Assembly: GCF_003696215.1 (NCBI RefSeq)
Contig: NZ_RFFG01000074.1
Coordinates: forward strand, 1 to 39,820
Direction: 5' to 3'
DNA length: 39,820 nucleotides
DNA from: Actinomadura harenae
Lineage (GTDB): Bacteria; Actinomycetota; Actinomycetes; Streptosporangiales; Streptosporangiaceae
In this document: positions 22,417-30,884 of the stretch, one piece after another
Numbering within the stretch: the first letter of the stretch is position 1
How the letters are laid out: every line of letters starts with the position of its first letter
Position numbers and translations under genes: made by a program
Notes under the pieces: model-generated
Database searches by the model: none
The model's input: only the letters and a program-made list of their open reading frames with translations
Told to the model about the DNA's origin: nothing

Positions 22417-23294
22417 CGGTCCTCCCCGCCCGAGGCCGCGCCGGTCATGGCGGCGACCAGCTCCTCCATCGAGACCGACGCGGTGTCGAAGCGGGCCACG
22501 CGGGCGCCGAGCCGGAGCACCTCGATCCGGTCCGACACCGCCTTGACGTCCTGCATGTTGTGGCTGATCAGGACGACCGCGACCCCGGTGTCCCGGACGC
22601 GCCGGATCAGGTCCAGCACCCGCCCGGTCTGGACGACGCCGAGCGCGGCGGTCGGCTCGTCCATGAACACCACGCGCCGCGCCCAGGTCACCGCGCGCGC
22701 CACCGCGACGCCCTGCCGCTGCCCGCCGGACAGCGTCGAGACCGGGACGGTGTCGGACTTCAGCCGGACGCCGAGCCGCTCGCACTCGGCGCGGGTCCGC
22801 TCGCGCATCGCGCGGTGGTCGAGGAAGCCGAGCCGCCCGAGCATTCCGCCGCGCAGCACCTCCCGGCCGAGGAAGAAGTTCGCGGCGGGGGTGAGCTGCG
22901 CGCACAGCGCGAGGTCCTGGTGGACGGTCTCGACCCCGGCCGCGCGCGCCCGCTCCACGCGGTCGAACGCGACGGGCACGCCGTCCATGCGGATCGTCCC
23001 GGCGTCCGGCCGCTCCACCCCGGAGAGGATCTTGGTGAGGGTGGACTTGCCCGCGCCGTTGTCGCCGATGAGCGCGACGACCTCGCCCGCGTGGACGGCG
23101 AAGTCCGCGCCGCGCAGCGCCTCCACGTGCCCGTAGCTCTTCACGATGCCCGTGGCCTCGAGCAGCGGCGCGTCCATCGTCGAGGCGCCGCGCGGCGCTG
23201 AGCGCCGTGGTTCCGAGTGGTGTGGTGCCGGGTTCTGTGGCGCCGCGGTCCGCGGCGGTGTGTCCGGCGGCGGTGTGTCCGGTCCCGCGCTCAT
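22413..23294 (-). CDS. Sugar ABC transporter ATP-binding protein (single-domain, FrcA-like)
   Basis: ATG 23294 overlaps the isomerase stop (ATGA); a later ATG before DAPLLEATG would remove a 39-residue Pro-rich leader and is a possible alternative. The product is 293 aa. It has Walker A GDNGAGKSTLT, Q-loop VHQDLALC, signature LSGGQRQGVAVARA, Walker B RVVFMDEPTAAL and switch His in LISHNM. CUT2 importers often have a double ATPase (RbsA); a single-domain ATPase, as here, is the FrcA arrangement for fructose/mannose/ribose uptake. It powers the permease at 21397-22416. Confidence 0.94.
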   Translation of the reverse strand: MSAGPDTPPPDTPPRTAAPQNPAPHHSEPRRSAPRGASTMDAPLLEATGIVKSYGHVEALRGADFAVHAGEVVALIGDNGAGKSTLTKILSGVERPDAGTIRMDGVPVAFDRVERARAAGVETVHQDLALCAQLTPAANFFLGREVLRGGMLGRLGFLDHRAMRERTRAECERLGVRLKSDTVPVSTLSGGQRQGVAVARAVTWARRVVFMDEPTAALGVVQTGRVLDLIRRVRDTGVAVVLISHNMQDVKAVSDRIEVLRLGARVARFDTASVSMEELVAAMTGAASGGEDR

Positions 23295-24328
23295 CCGGCC
23301 TCCGTCTCCTCGGGCGCGGGCGGCAGGCAGCGCAGGACGTCCAGCCCGCGCCCGTGCAGGCTCGTCGGGCCCGCGTCGTACGGCACCAGCACGGTCTGCC
23401 CGCTTCGGACCCGCTGGCTTCCGCCGTCGAACCGCAACTCGCCCTCCCCGCGCAGGACGACCAGAACCGCGAAACTCGGCGAGAACACGGTTCCGTCCCC
23501 GGCGAGTTCGGCGCGGAAGAACGGGTCGGCCGCCTCCGGCAGGACACGTCGTGCTCCCTCGCCGGTGACGGGCATCTGGTCGCGCGTGCGCACGAGCGCG
23601 GCGGCCTCGTCCGGGGTCCAGGCCCTCCGGTCGACGCACTGCAAGGCGACGTCCCAGCCGAGCTTCAGATGCCCGGTCTCGTCGCCGTCCGGCGCGAAAC
23701 CCTTCCACTCCAGCATGACGCTGAAGTCGGTCGGCTCCTGGAGCTCGACGACGAACACGCCCGCGTCGATCGAGTGCGGGATCCCGGCCGGAATCAGCAC
23801 CGCGTCGCCGGGCCGTACCCGTACCAGGTTGGTGGCGGAGAGCATCGCGCCGACGTCCTGCTCGGCCGACCACACGCGCAGCCGCTCCTCGGGGATCTCG
23901 TCGCGGAACCCGAGCCGCACCCACCCGCCGTCGGGGTCGGCGGTCTCCAGCACCAGCCACGCCTCGGTCTTGCCGAACGCGCTACCGAGGTGCGCCCGCG
24001 CGAACTCGCGGCTCGGATGGCAGTGCACCGGGAGCCGCTGCCCGGCGTCCAGCAGCTTGACCAGCAGCGCCGTGGACGGGCCCCAGCGGCGCAGGTGCGC
24101 GGGGCCGAGCCACCCGGCCGGGTCGGCGGCGACCGCGTCGGGCAGCGGGCGGCCGTCCGGGAGCACGGTCACCCCGGCGGAGGCGTCGTCGATCCGGCCG
24201 GTCGCCGAACCGACCCAGTCCTCGGGACGCCGGTCGTCGGGCGGGCGCACGCCCCGGAACCGGGCGATCGAGGAGCCGCCCCGGTAGAAGTGGCGCGGCT
24301 GGTTGGCGGGCAGGGGGAGGGGTCGCAC
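23291..24328 (-). CDS. manA: Mannose-6-phosphate isomerase, class I
   Basis: GTG 24328 was chosen because AGAGGTGG lies 8 nt upstream; GTG 24340, four codons earlier, has a worse spacing. The 345-aa cupin enzyme shows the type I PMI features: LPVHCHPSREFAR (metal-binding His and Glu), GKTEAWLVLE (metal-binding Glu), and IPAGIPHSID (metal-binding His). A second cupin barrel at the C-terminus ends in GQTVLVPYDAG. It interconverts mannose 6-phosphate and fructose 6-phosphate in the cytoplasm. As first gene of the operon it lies 51 bp from an operator-like palindrome (24379). With the PfkB kinase it would funnel mannose into glycolysis. Confidence 0.88.
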   Translation of the reverse strand: MRPLPLPANQPRHFYRGGSSIARFRGVRPPDDRRPEDWVGSATGRIDDASAGVTVLPDGRPLPDAVAADPAGWLGPAHLRRWGPSTALLVKLLDAGQRLPVHCHPSREFARAHLGSAFGKTEAWLVLETADPDGGWVRLGFRDEIPEERLRVWSAEQDVGAMLSATNLVRVRPGDAVLIPAGIPHSIDAGVFVVELQEPTDFSVMLEWKGFAPDGDETGHLKLGWDVALQCVDRRAWTPDEAAALVRTRDQMPVTGEGARRVLPEAADPFFRAELAGDGTVFSPSFAVLVVLRGEGELRFDGGSQRVRSGQTVLVPYDAGPTSLHGRGLDVLRCLPPAPEETEAG

Positions 24329-24378
24329 GCGTCGGTCCACCTCTCGGTCGGTGCCGTCGCGCCCAACATCGGCCGGAA

Positions 24379-24392
24379 TGACATCGTTGTCA
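24379..24392. promoter_or_regulatory. LacI-type operator before the sugar operon
   Basis: TGACATCGTTGTCA differs in one base from the palindrome TGACAACGTTGTCA. It lies between the divergent manA-type operon and lacI-type gene. Near-identical sites occur at 25580 and 25700 before the GH92 gene. Confidence 0.75.
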
Positions 24393-24510
24393 ACACCCGA
24401 TCGGTCGCCGTGACCGGGCCGTGACCCGGCGGGACCGCGAAACCCCCGCTCGCACCGCGTCTCCGGAACCGGACGATCCGCGCGCGCGGCCGTCCGGTCC
24501 GTCCCGGCGG

Positions 24511-24522
24511 GGATAACGTTGG
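24511..24522. promoter_or_regulatory. Possible weak operator at the regulator start
   Basis: GATAACGTTGGA, a few bases from GTG 24526, keeps the AACGTT core and left half of the operator but matches only 9 of 12 positions. It may serve autoregulation; chance is also possible. Confidence 0.3.
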
Positions 24523-24525
24523 ACC

Positions 24526-25536
24526 GTGACGAACGAGGACAAGCCCCGCCGCCCGACGATCTCCGACGTCGCCGCGGCCGCCGGGGTGAGCGTCAAGACG
24601 GTGTCCCGGGTCATCAACAACGCGCCCTCGGTGCGCCCCGAGGTCACCGAGCGGGTGCTCGCCGCGATCGGCAGCCTCGGCTTCCGCCGCAACCACATCG
24701 CGAGTTCGCTGAGGTCGGGGCGGCGCACGGCCACGATCGGCCTCATCATCGAGGACCTGGCCAACCCGTTCTACTCGGCGCTCGCCGCCGCCGTCGGACG
24801 GTACGCGCGCGAGCGCGGCACCCACCTCATCACCGCCAGCTCCGAGGAGAGCCCCGAGCTCGAACGGCAGCTGTTCCTCGAGCTGTGCCAGCGCCGGGTG
24901 GACGGCCTGATCATCGTCCCGGCCGGCGGCGACCACTCCTACATGCGCCCCGAGCTGGAGATGAACACCCAGGTGGTGTTCCTGGACCGGCCGCCCGCGG
25001 GCATCCTGGCCGACAGCGTGCTCATCGACAACGCCGGCGGCACCCGGGCCGGGGTCGAGGAGCTGCTGGAGCGCGGCCACCGCCGGATCGGCGTGATCAG
25101 CGACTCCACCACGATCTACAGCGCGCGCGAGCGCCTCGCCGGGGTCCGCGCCACCCTCGCCGAGGCCGGCGTCCCCTACGACGACGCCCTGGTCAGGACG
25201 GAGGTCGGCCACCCCGACCAGGCCGCGTCCGCCGCCGCCGCGATGATGCGCGAGGACGACCCGCCGACCGCGTTCTTCTGCGGCAACAACCGGATCACCG
25301 TCGGGGTGCTGGCCGAGCTCGGCCGCCGCGGCCAGGACGCCGACCTGCTCGGCTTCGACGACTTCGAGCTCGCCGACCTCATGCCGCGCCCGTTCACCGT
25401 CATCGCCTACGACGTGGGCGAGCTCGGCCGCACGGCCGCCGCCCGGCTCTTCGAGCGGATCGGCGGCGACCGCTCCTGGCCCGCCGAGACCGTCCTCCCC
25501 ACCCGCCTGGTCCGCCGCGGCCCGGGCTCCCGCTGA
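24526..25536 (+). CDS. LacI-family transcriptional regulator
   Basis: GTG 24526; the ribosome site is weak. The 336-aa protein has the LacI HTH and hinge at residues 10-60 (PTISDVAAAAGVSVKTVSRV, INNAPSVRPEVTERV, ASSLRSGRR). A periplasmic-binding-like effector domain follows (TIGLIIEDLANPFYSALA, GLIIVPAGGDHSYM, VVFLDRPPAG, GFDDFELADLM). Divergent from the sugar operon and directly upstream of the GH92 gene, it is the obvious local repressor. The palindromes at 24379, 25580 and 25700 have the central CG typical of LacI-family sites. The effector is probably the imported sugar or its phosphate. Confidence 0.93.
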   Translation: MTNEDKPRRPTISDVAAAAGVSVKTVSRVINNAPSVRPEVTERVLAAIGSLGFRRNHIASSLRSGRRTATIGLIIEDLANPFYSALAAAVGRYARERGTHLITASSEESPELERQLFLELCQRRVDGLIIVPAGGDHSYMRPELEMNTQVVFLDRPPAGILADSVLIDNAGGTRAGVEELLERGHRRIGVISDSTTIYSARERLAGVRATLAEAGVPYDDALVRTEVGHPDQAASAAAAMMREDDPPTAFFCGNNRITVGVLAELGRRGQDADLLGFDDFELADLMPRPFTVIAYDVGELGRTAAARLFERIGGDRSWPAETVLPTRLVRRGPGSR

Positions 25537-25579
25537 CCTGCTCCGCCCTCCCCGGTCGGCCGTGAACGGTCAAGACCTG

Positions 25580-25591
25580 GACAACGTTGTC
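25580..25591. promoter_or_regulatory. LacI-type operator 1 of the GH92 gene
   Basis: GACAACGTTGTC is a perfect 12-bp palindrome, followed by A (25592). It lies 44 bp after the LacI stop codon and 134 bp before the GH92 start; the distance to the second site is 120 bp. Confidence 0.8.
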
Positions 25592-25699
25592 ATCGGTATT
25601 GCCCGAGGCTGCCGCGTGTTTTCGGCCTGGTTGAGGTTCTTGGTGCTTGATTGGGCCCTTGACGCGCCTGAGGTCGGGCCTCACGATTCAGGGCGTCCT

Positions 25700-25711
25700 G
25701 ACAACGTTGTC
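25700..25711. promoter_or_regulatory. LacI-type operator 2 of the GH92 gene
   Basis: GACAACGTTGTC is a second perfect copy, preceded by T (25699). It is 14 bp before GH92 ATG 25726, next to the ribosome site AAGGAG. Two sites 120 bp apart would allow looping, a common LacI-family mechanism. Confidence 0.8.
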
Positions 25712-25725
25712 TCGAAGGAGCGCGT

Positions 25726-28700
25726 ATGCACAGGCCGCGTCCCCACCGGTGGCGTCCGGAAGGACGGCGCAGACACCGCGACGGGCGGACCACCGCCCGC
25801 CGTGCGGGAACCCGCCTCGCCCCCCGTCTCACACCCCACCTCACCCCCCGGTTCGGACGGCGCCTCGCCGTCCCCTCCGCCCTGCTCCTGATCCCCCTGC
25901 TCCCCGTCGCGGCCGCGCAGACCGTCCAGGCCGCGTCCGACCCGGCCGCCTACGTCAACACCTTCGTCGGCACCCAGGACGGCGGCCCCGACTTCGGCCA
26001 CGGCGGCGGCGCGGGGGAGAACTTCCCCGGCGCGGTCGTCCCGTTCGGCATGATGCAGTGGAGCCCCGACACCGTCCGCAACGCGGGCGGCGGCTACAAG
26101 TACGAGGACGACCGCCTGCGCGGGTTCTCCATGACCCACATCTCCGGCCCCGGCTGCACCGGCGCGCAGGACTTCCCCGTGATCCCGCTGTCCGGCACGG
26201 TCGGGAACTCGCCCGCCACCCACGGCGACGACTACGTGCGGACGTTCAAGCACGACGACGAGAAGGCGAGCCCCGGCTACTACTCGGTGACCGACGACGC
26301 GGGCGTGAAGACCGAGCTGACCGCGTCCACCCGCGGCGGCGTCGGAAGGTTCACCTTCCCCACCGGCAAGCCCGGCACGCTGCTGCTGAACGTCACCGGC
26401 TCCATCCACGGCGTGGACGACGCCGAGGCCACCGTCAACGGCAACACCGTCGAGGGCTGGGCCAAGACCGGCGGCTTCTGCGGCGCGGGAACCCGCTACT
26501 ACGTGTACTTCCACGCCACCTTCGACCAGCCCGTCAAGGCGTTCGGCACCTGGAAGGACGACTCGGTCGAGCCGGGCGACGCCGTCGCCCGCGGCAAGTC
26601 CCCGGACCGCGTCCCGCAGACGCCCAAGCCGTCCGGACGGCTCAACAACACGCCCAGCGGCAAGCCCGTCCGGAACCAGCGCGCCTTCACCGGCGGCGTC
26701 AACGTCAAGGGCCCCGGCTCCGGCGTCTACCTGCAGTTCGACCCCGCCAAGCCCGTCCAGATGCGGACCGGGCTGTCGTACGTGAGCCTGGCCGGCGCGC
26801 GCGCCAACCTCAAGGCCGAGATCGGCGGCCGCGGCTTCGACCAGGTCCGCGCGTCCGCCTCCGACGCGTGGCGCGCGAGGCTCGGCCAGGTGAAGGTGAG
26901 CGGCGGGTCCGACGACCGGCTGCGCACGTTCTACACCGCGCTCTACCACGCGCTGCTCCAGCCGTACGTGTTCGACGACGTGGACGGCACCTACACCGGC
27001 TTCGACTACCGCACGCACAAGGTGCGGCCCGGCCACCACCAGTACGCGACGTTCTCCGGCTGGGACATCTACCGCAGCGAGGCGCAGCTCATCTCGTTCC
27101 TCGCCCCGGACGTCGGTTCCGACATCGCCCAGTCGATGTACGACGACGCGCACCAGATCGGGAACGTGTGGGACCGCTGGTCGCACCAGAACACCGTCAC
27201 CGGCGTCATGGTCGGCGACCCGTACCACTCGATCCTCGCGTCCGCCTACGCGTTCGGCGCGCGCGACTTCGACGCCAAGGGCGCGCTCGCCGCGATGGTG
27301 GACGGCGCGAACCGGGTCGGCGCGAAGTCCGGGTACACCGAGCGCCCGGGCAACGGCGCCTACCTCCAGCGCGGCTTCGTGCCCGGCGACACGTCCACGA
27401 CGCTGGAGTACGGCCTCGCCGACTTCGGCATCGCGCAGCTCGCCAGGCGCCTCGGCGACACGTCCACCGCGGACGCGTTCATGAGCCGCGCGCAGAACTG
27501 GCAGAACGTCTTCAACCCGTCGACCGGCTGGATCCAGCCGCGCCTGTCCGACGGCTCGTTCCTCACCCCGTTCGACCCGGCCGACTCCAACTGGTACGTC
27601 GAGGGCAACGGCGCCCAGTACAGCTGGATGGCCTACCAGAACGTCGGCGGCCTGTTCGACCTGGTCGGAGGCCGGGACGCGGCGGCCAAGCGCCTCGACG
27701 CCTTCTTCACCAAGCTCAACGCCGGGCCGCACGAGCCGTACGCCTACCTCGGCAACGAACCGTCCCTCCAGACACCGTGGCTGTACGCCTGGACCGGCAC
27801 GCCCTACAAGACCCAGGACGTCGTGAACCGCGCCCGCAACGAGCTGTACAAGCCGACGCCCGGCGGCCTGGTCGGCAACGACGACCTCGGCACGATGTCC
27901 GCCTGGTACGTGTGGGCGTCGATCGGCATGTACCCGGTGATCCCGGGACGCGCCGAGCTCGTCGTGAACGGCCCCGCCTTCGACAAGGTGGAGATCGGCC
28001 GCTCGTCCGGGCAGCACTTCACGATCAACGCCCCGGGCGCGTCGGCGAACCCCTACGTCCAGTCCCTCAAGGTGAACGGCCGGGACTCGTCGCGGCTGTG
28101 GCTGCCCGAGTCGTTCACCAACGGCGGCGGACGGCTCGACTACACGATGGGCGCGCAGCCGAACACCACGCTCGGCACGGGCGACGGCGACCGGCCGCCG
28201 TCCTTCAACGAGGGCGCGCACGCGTTCATCTCGGCCGCCGACCCCGGCATCGCCGCGGTCGAACCGGGCGGCACCGTGACCACGACCCTGAAGGTGCAGG
28301 CGCTCGGCAAGGGCGGAGACGTGTCCTGGACGGCCAAGCCGCCCGCGGGCGTCACCGTCAGCCCGTCCTCCGGAACCCTCGCGGTCCCCGACCACGGCCA
28401 AGCGGAACAGCAGGTCACGCTGTCGGCCGCCGCGGACGCCAAGGTCGACATCTACTCCGTGCCGTTCGACGTCTCCGGAGCGGGCCAGGCCGCCGTGTCG
28501 GTGAACGTCGCCCACAAGGGCACGATCGAGTGGTACCAGAACAACGCGGCCATCTCGTCCGACGGGACGTCCGGGGCCGCCGACTTCGACGGCGGCGGCT
28601 GGTCCTACTCCTCGCAGGCGCTGGCGTCCGCCGGGGCCAAGCCCGGATCCCCGCTGACCTGGAACGGCTTCACCTTCACCTGGCCGTCACGGCAGCCGGG

Positions 28701-29094
28701 GCAGTTCGACAACGTCCAGGCGCAGGGACAGACGATCGACCTGCCGCAGCCCCCGCAGGGAACGAAGCTGGCGTTCCTCGGCGCGGGAGGCAACGGCGAC
28801 AGCGCGTCCAGCGTCACGATCACCTACACCGACGGCACGACGCAGAAGTCCGACCTCGCGTTCTCCGACTGGGCGCTCGGCGCGGACGCCTACCCGCCCA
28901 AGTACGGCAACCAGACGGTGCTCAAGACCCCCTACCGGAACTCCTCCGACGGCGGCTCGCAGAAGATCAACGTCTACGTCTTCGCCTCGGCGCCCATCGG
29001 CCTCGCGGCCGGCAAGCAGGTCAGGAGCCTCACCCTGAACGCCCCCGCGACCGGAGGCGGCTCGCTCCACGTGTTCGCCTGGTCCTTCTCCTGA
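25726..29094 (+). CDS. Secreted GH92-family alpha-mannosidase
   Basis: ATG 25726 has AAGGAG at 5 nt. The 1122-aa protein starts with a long basic leader and an Arg-Arg-preceded hydrophobic stretch (FGRRLAVPSALLLIPLLPVA) with AQA-like cleavage near residue 70, so it is exported, possibly by the Tat route. The GH92 catalytic region spans about residues 75-800: YVNTFVGTQDGGPDFGHGGG, THISGPGC, FSGWDIYRSEAQL and GNDDLGTMSAWYVW, whose acidic residues belong to the catalytic and calcium site. A NEW3-like beta domain (about 820-925) and a C-terminal beta-sandwich (about 930-1122), perhaps carbohydrate-binding, follow. GH92 enzymes are calcium-dependent exo-alpha-mannosidases. The paired LacI operators link it to the mannose-type uptake operon. 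Confidence 0.93.
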   Translation: MHRPRPHRWRPEGRRRHRDGRTTARRAGTRLAPRLTPHLTPRFGRRLAVPSALLLIPLLPVAAAQTVQAASDPAAYVNTFVGTQDGGPDFGHGGGAGENFPGAVVPFGMMQWSPDTVRNAGGGYKYEDDRLRGFSMTHISGPGCTGAQDFPVIPLSGTVGNSPATHGDDYVRTFKHDDEKASPGYYSVTDDAGVKTELTASTRGGVGRFTFPTGKPGTLLLNVTGSIHGVDDAEATVNGNTVEGWAKTGGFCGAGTRYYVYFHATFDQPVKAFGTWKDDSVEPGDAVARGKSPDRVPQTPKPSGRLNNTPSGKPVRNQRAFTGGVNVKGPGSGVYLQFDPAKPVQMRTGLSYVSLAGARANLKAEIGGRGFDQVRASASDAWRARLGQVKVSGGSDDRLRTFYTALYHALLQPYVFDDVDGTYTGFDYRTHKVRPGHHQYATFSGWDIYRSEAQLISFLAPDVGSDIAQSMYDDAHQIGNVWDRWSHQNTVTGVMVGDPYHSILASAYAFGARDFDAKGALAAMVDGANRVGAKSGYTERPGNGAYLQRGFVPGDTSTTLEYGLADFGIAQLARRLGDTSTADAFMSRAQNWQNVFNPSTGWIQPRLSDGSFLTPFDPADSNWYVEGNGAQYSWMAYQNVGGLFDLVGGRDAAAKRLDAFFTKLNAGPHEPYAYLGNEPSLQTPWLYAWTGTPYKTQDVVNRARNELYKPTPGGLVGNDDLGTMSAWYVWASIGMYPVIPGRAELVVNGPAFDKVEIGRSSGQHFTINAPGASANPYVQSLKVNGRDSSRLWLPESFTNGGGRLDYTMGAQPNTTLGTGDGDRPPSFNEGAHAFISAADPGIAAVEPGGTVTTTLKVQALGKGGDVSWTAKPPAGVTVSPSSGTLAVPDHGQAEQQVTLSAAADAKVDIYSVPFDVSGAGQAAVSVNVAHKGTIEWYQNNAAISSDGTSGAADFDGGGWSYSSQALASAGAKPGSPLTWNGFTFTWPSRQPGQFDNVQAQGQTIDLPQPPQGTKLAFLGAGGNGDSASSVTITYTDGTTQKSDLAFSDWALGADAYPPKYGNQTVLKTPYRNSSDGGSQKINVYVFASAPIGLAAGKQVRSLTLNAPATGGGSLHVFAWSFS

Positions 29095-29109
29095 TCCCCA
29101 CGCATGACG

Positions 29110-29141
29110 GCGGCCCCGGAACCGTCCGGTTCCGGGGCCGC
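29110..29141. terminator. Bidirectional terminator
   Basis: A 14-bp perfect stem, GCGGCCCCGGAACC with its complement (arms 29110-29123 and 29128-29141, loop GTCC), lies between the convergent GH92 gene and the universal stress gene. Confidence 0.85.
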
Positions 29142-29194
29142 GCGCGTTGCCAGGACGCCGTCGGGACGCCCATGGGCCAGCGCCAAGACGCGGG

Positions 29195-29752
29195 TCAGAC
29201 CGTCCGGCGGCGGCGCCGGGCGAGGCGGCGGAACAGCGGCGGCTCGGCCACGGCGCCCTCCGGGTCGTCCGGGACGGACAGCGAGTCGATCAGCGAGTCG
29301 AACGACGGCGGCCGGACGCACACCAGCGTCGCCCGCGTCCGCCGGGCGCAGTGCAGCCGCACCGACGGCCGGACGATCCGGGAGAACAGGCTCCGGTCGC
29401 CGTGCCCGACCACCAGGATGTCGTCGTCGCGGGCCAGGCGGACCAGCGTCGCGCCCGGCTCGCCGACCAGCGCCAGCTCGGTCAGCTCGACGCCGGACGG
29501 GGGCCCGCCCGCCACCTCGGCGAGCGTCCGGGAGATCAGGTCGGCGCCCGCCGAGCGCAGCGCGTCGGTGATGCCGCAGCCGATCTGCCCCGCGGCCGAC
29601 ACATGCGGCGGCAGCGGCGCGGCGTGCACCACCAGCAGCGGCAGGCCGCGGAGCCGGGCCTCGCCGATGGCCCACGACAGCGCGCAGCGCGCCCCGGGCG
29701 AGTCGTCCACGCCCACGACGACGCGCGGTCCGCCCTCCGGTCTCACGATCAC
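29195..29752 (-). CDS. Universal stress protein (UspA domain)
   Basis: GTG 29752 has AGGAGGGG upstream. The 185-aa protein holds a single Usp domain: VVVGVDDSPGARCALSWAIGEA at the N-terminus and LARDDDILVVGHGDRSLFSRIV near residue 120. The ATP-binding G-x2-G-x9-G(S/T) pattern is only partly kept (the final Gly-Ser/Thr is replaced around RPSVRLHC), so nucleotide binding is uncertain. A very basic C-terminus (RRLARRRRR) is unusual and might contact nucleic acid or membrane. The gene stands alone between a terminator and the 2-methylisoborneol genes. Confidence 0.85.
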   Translation of the reverse strand: MIVRPEGGPRVVVGVDDSPGARCALSWAIGEARLRGLPLLVVHAAPLPPHVSAAGQIGCGITDALRSAGADLISRTLAEVAGGPPSGVELTELALVGEPGATLVRLARDDDILVVGHGDRSLFSRIVRPSVRLHCARRTRATLVCVRPPSFDSLIDSLSVPDDPEGAVAEPPLFRRLARRRRRTV

Positions 29753-29942
29753 GGTCCCCTCCTGCGGGAGCCTGCCACCGTCCCTGCGGCATGTGTGCCA
29801 TCCAGGGTGCAGCCTTACCCGCCCGGGTGGAAGTGTTTACACGCGTTGAACCGCGGGTTTCTCGCCGGAGACGTCCACATGACCCGCGCGGCCCGCCGGA
29901 TGACCTCCGATCGGGCCGCGTCCGCCGTCCTCCGGCGCCCCC

Positions 29943-30785
29943 TCAGACCCGGTCGGCCGCGATCAGCAGGTACTGGAACGAGCCGTCCTTGTAGGACGAC
30001 AGGAACGCCTCCTCGATCCCCGTCGCCACCGACGACCTCGCCCGCAGCTCCCAGTAGGGGATGGTCGCGGCGGTCAGGTCGAGGACGCGGGCGGGGATCA
30101 GCCGGTTGGCGGCCATCGCCGCGAAGTAGGTCCGCCGCGAGTGGACGCCGCACTCGTAGTGCGCGTTGATCGTCGAGACCGCCTTGGACGGGATCTGCCC
30201 GTAGACGTCGTTGTAGCAGCCGGTGATCGTGACGTAGCGCCCGCCGCGGGCCAGCAGCCGGGAGTGCGCGGCGAACAGGTCGTAGAGGTCGACGTACATG
30301 GTGGACTCGTTGTTCCAGATGGAGTGGAACTCCCCGGCGGGCAGGCCCGTGTCGAGCATGTTCGCCAGGTGGAACGCGACCCGGTCGGCGACGCCGCGCT
30401 GCGCGGCCTGCTCGTTGGCGAAGTTCACCTGCTTGGCGGAGATGGACACGCCGTCGACCCGGCAGCCGAAGCGCTGGTTGGCCAGGAAGCTGCTGCCGCC
30501 GCGGCCGCACCCGGCGTCCAGGACGCGGTGTTCGGGCCCGAGCCCGCCGCCCGCGTAGGCCAGGTTGTCCAGCAGCAGGTGCGCCTGCGCGGACTCCAGG
30601 CGGTGCAGGTCGGAGATCACCGCCTCGTCGCCCCCGTCGGCGACGCCGGGCGCCGGGTCGCCGATGCCGTAGTGGTGGTGGAAGAACCCGTCCACCTCGC
30701 CGAGCCGGATGTTCACCGGATCGGCCTCGGCGTTCCAGTAGGCGGCGACGTCACCCTGGTAGGCGGTCAGAGCGGGCTGGGACAT
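29943..30785 (-). CDS. gpmt: Geranyl diphosphate 2-C-methyltransferase
   Basis: ATG 30785 has GAGGAG at 7 nt. The 280-aa class I methyltransferase has VLDAGCGRGGSSFLANQRFG (SAM loop, about residues 88-107), GVSISAKQVNFAN, and the family-specific stretches HHHYGIGDPAP, WNNESTMYVDLYDLF and ITGCYNDVYG. It adds a methyl group to C2 of geranyl diphosphate, giving 2-methyl-GPP, the first committed step to the earthy-smelling terpenoid 2-methylisoborneol. It follows the synthase gene by 100 bp on the same strand. Its length matches the Streptomyces enzyme. Confidence 0.94.
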   Translation of the reverse strand: MSQPALTAYQGDVAAYWNAEADPVNIRLGEVDGFFHHHYGIGDPAPGVADGGDEAVISDLHRLESAQAHLLLDNLAYAGGGLGPEHRVLDAGCGRGGSSFLANQRFGCRVDGVSISAKQVNFANEQAAQRGVADRVAFHLANMLDTGLPAGEFHSIWNNESTMYVDLYDLFAAHSRLLARGGRYVTITGCYNDVYGQIPSKAVSTINAHYECGVHSRRTYFAAMAANRLIPARVLDLTAATIPYWELRARSSVATGIEEAFLSSYKDGSFQYLLIAADRV

Positions 30786-30884
30786 GGATCATCTCCTCGT
30801 GGTGCTCGGAAAAGGGGGGAAGGAGAGCATGGGGAGCGGCGGTCCGCAGTGGCGACGCCGTGGCGGACCGTCCCGGGCGGCGGC

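Noticed and set aside
25647..29849. 1400-codon plus frame and 944-codon minus frame over the GH92 gene
   Set aside because: Both are Arg-rich or Gly/Val/Arg-rich shadows; the GH92 frame has family motifs, a signal sequence and a ribosome site.
29887..29920. CGCGGCCC/GGGCCGCG pair after the gpmt gene as a terminator
   Set aside because: 8-bp arms with an 18-nt loop in very GC-rich DNA are easily due to chance.
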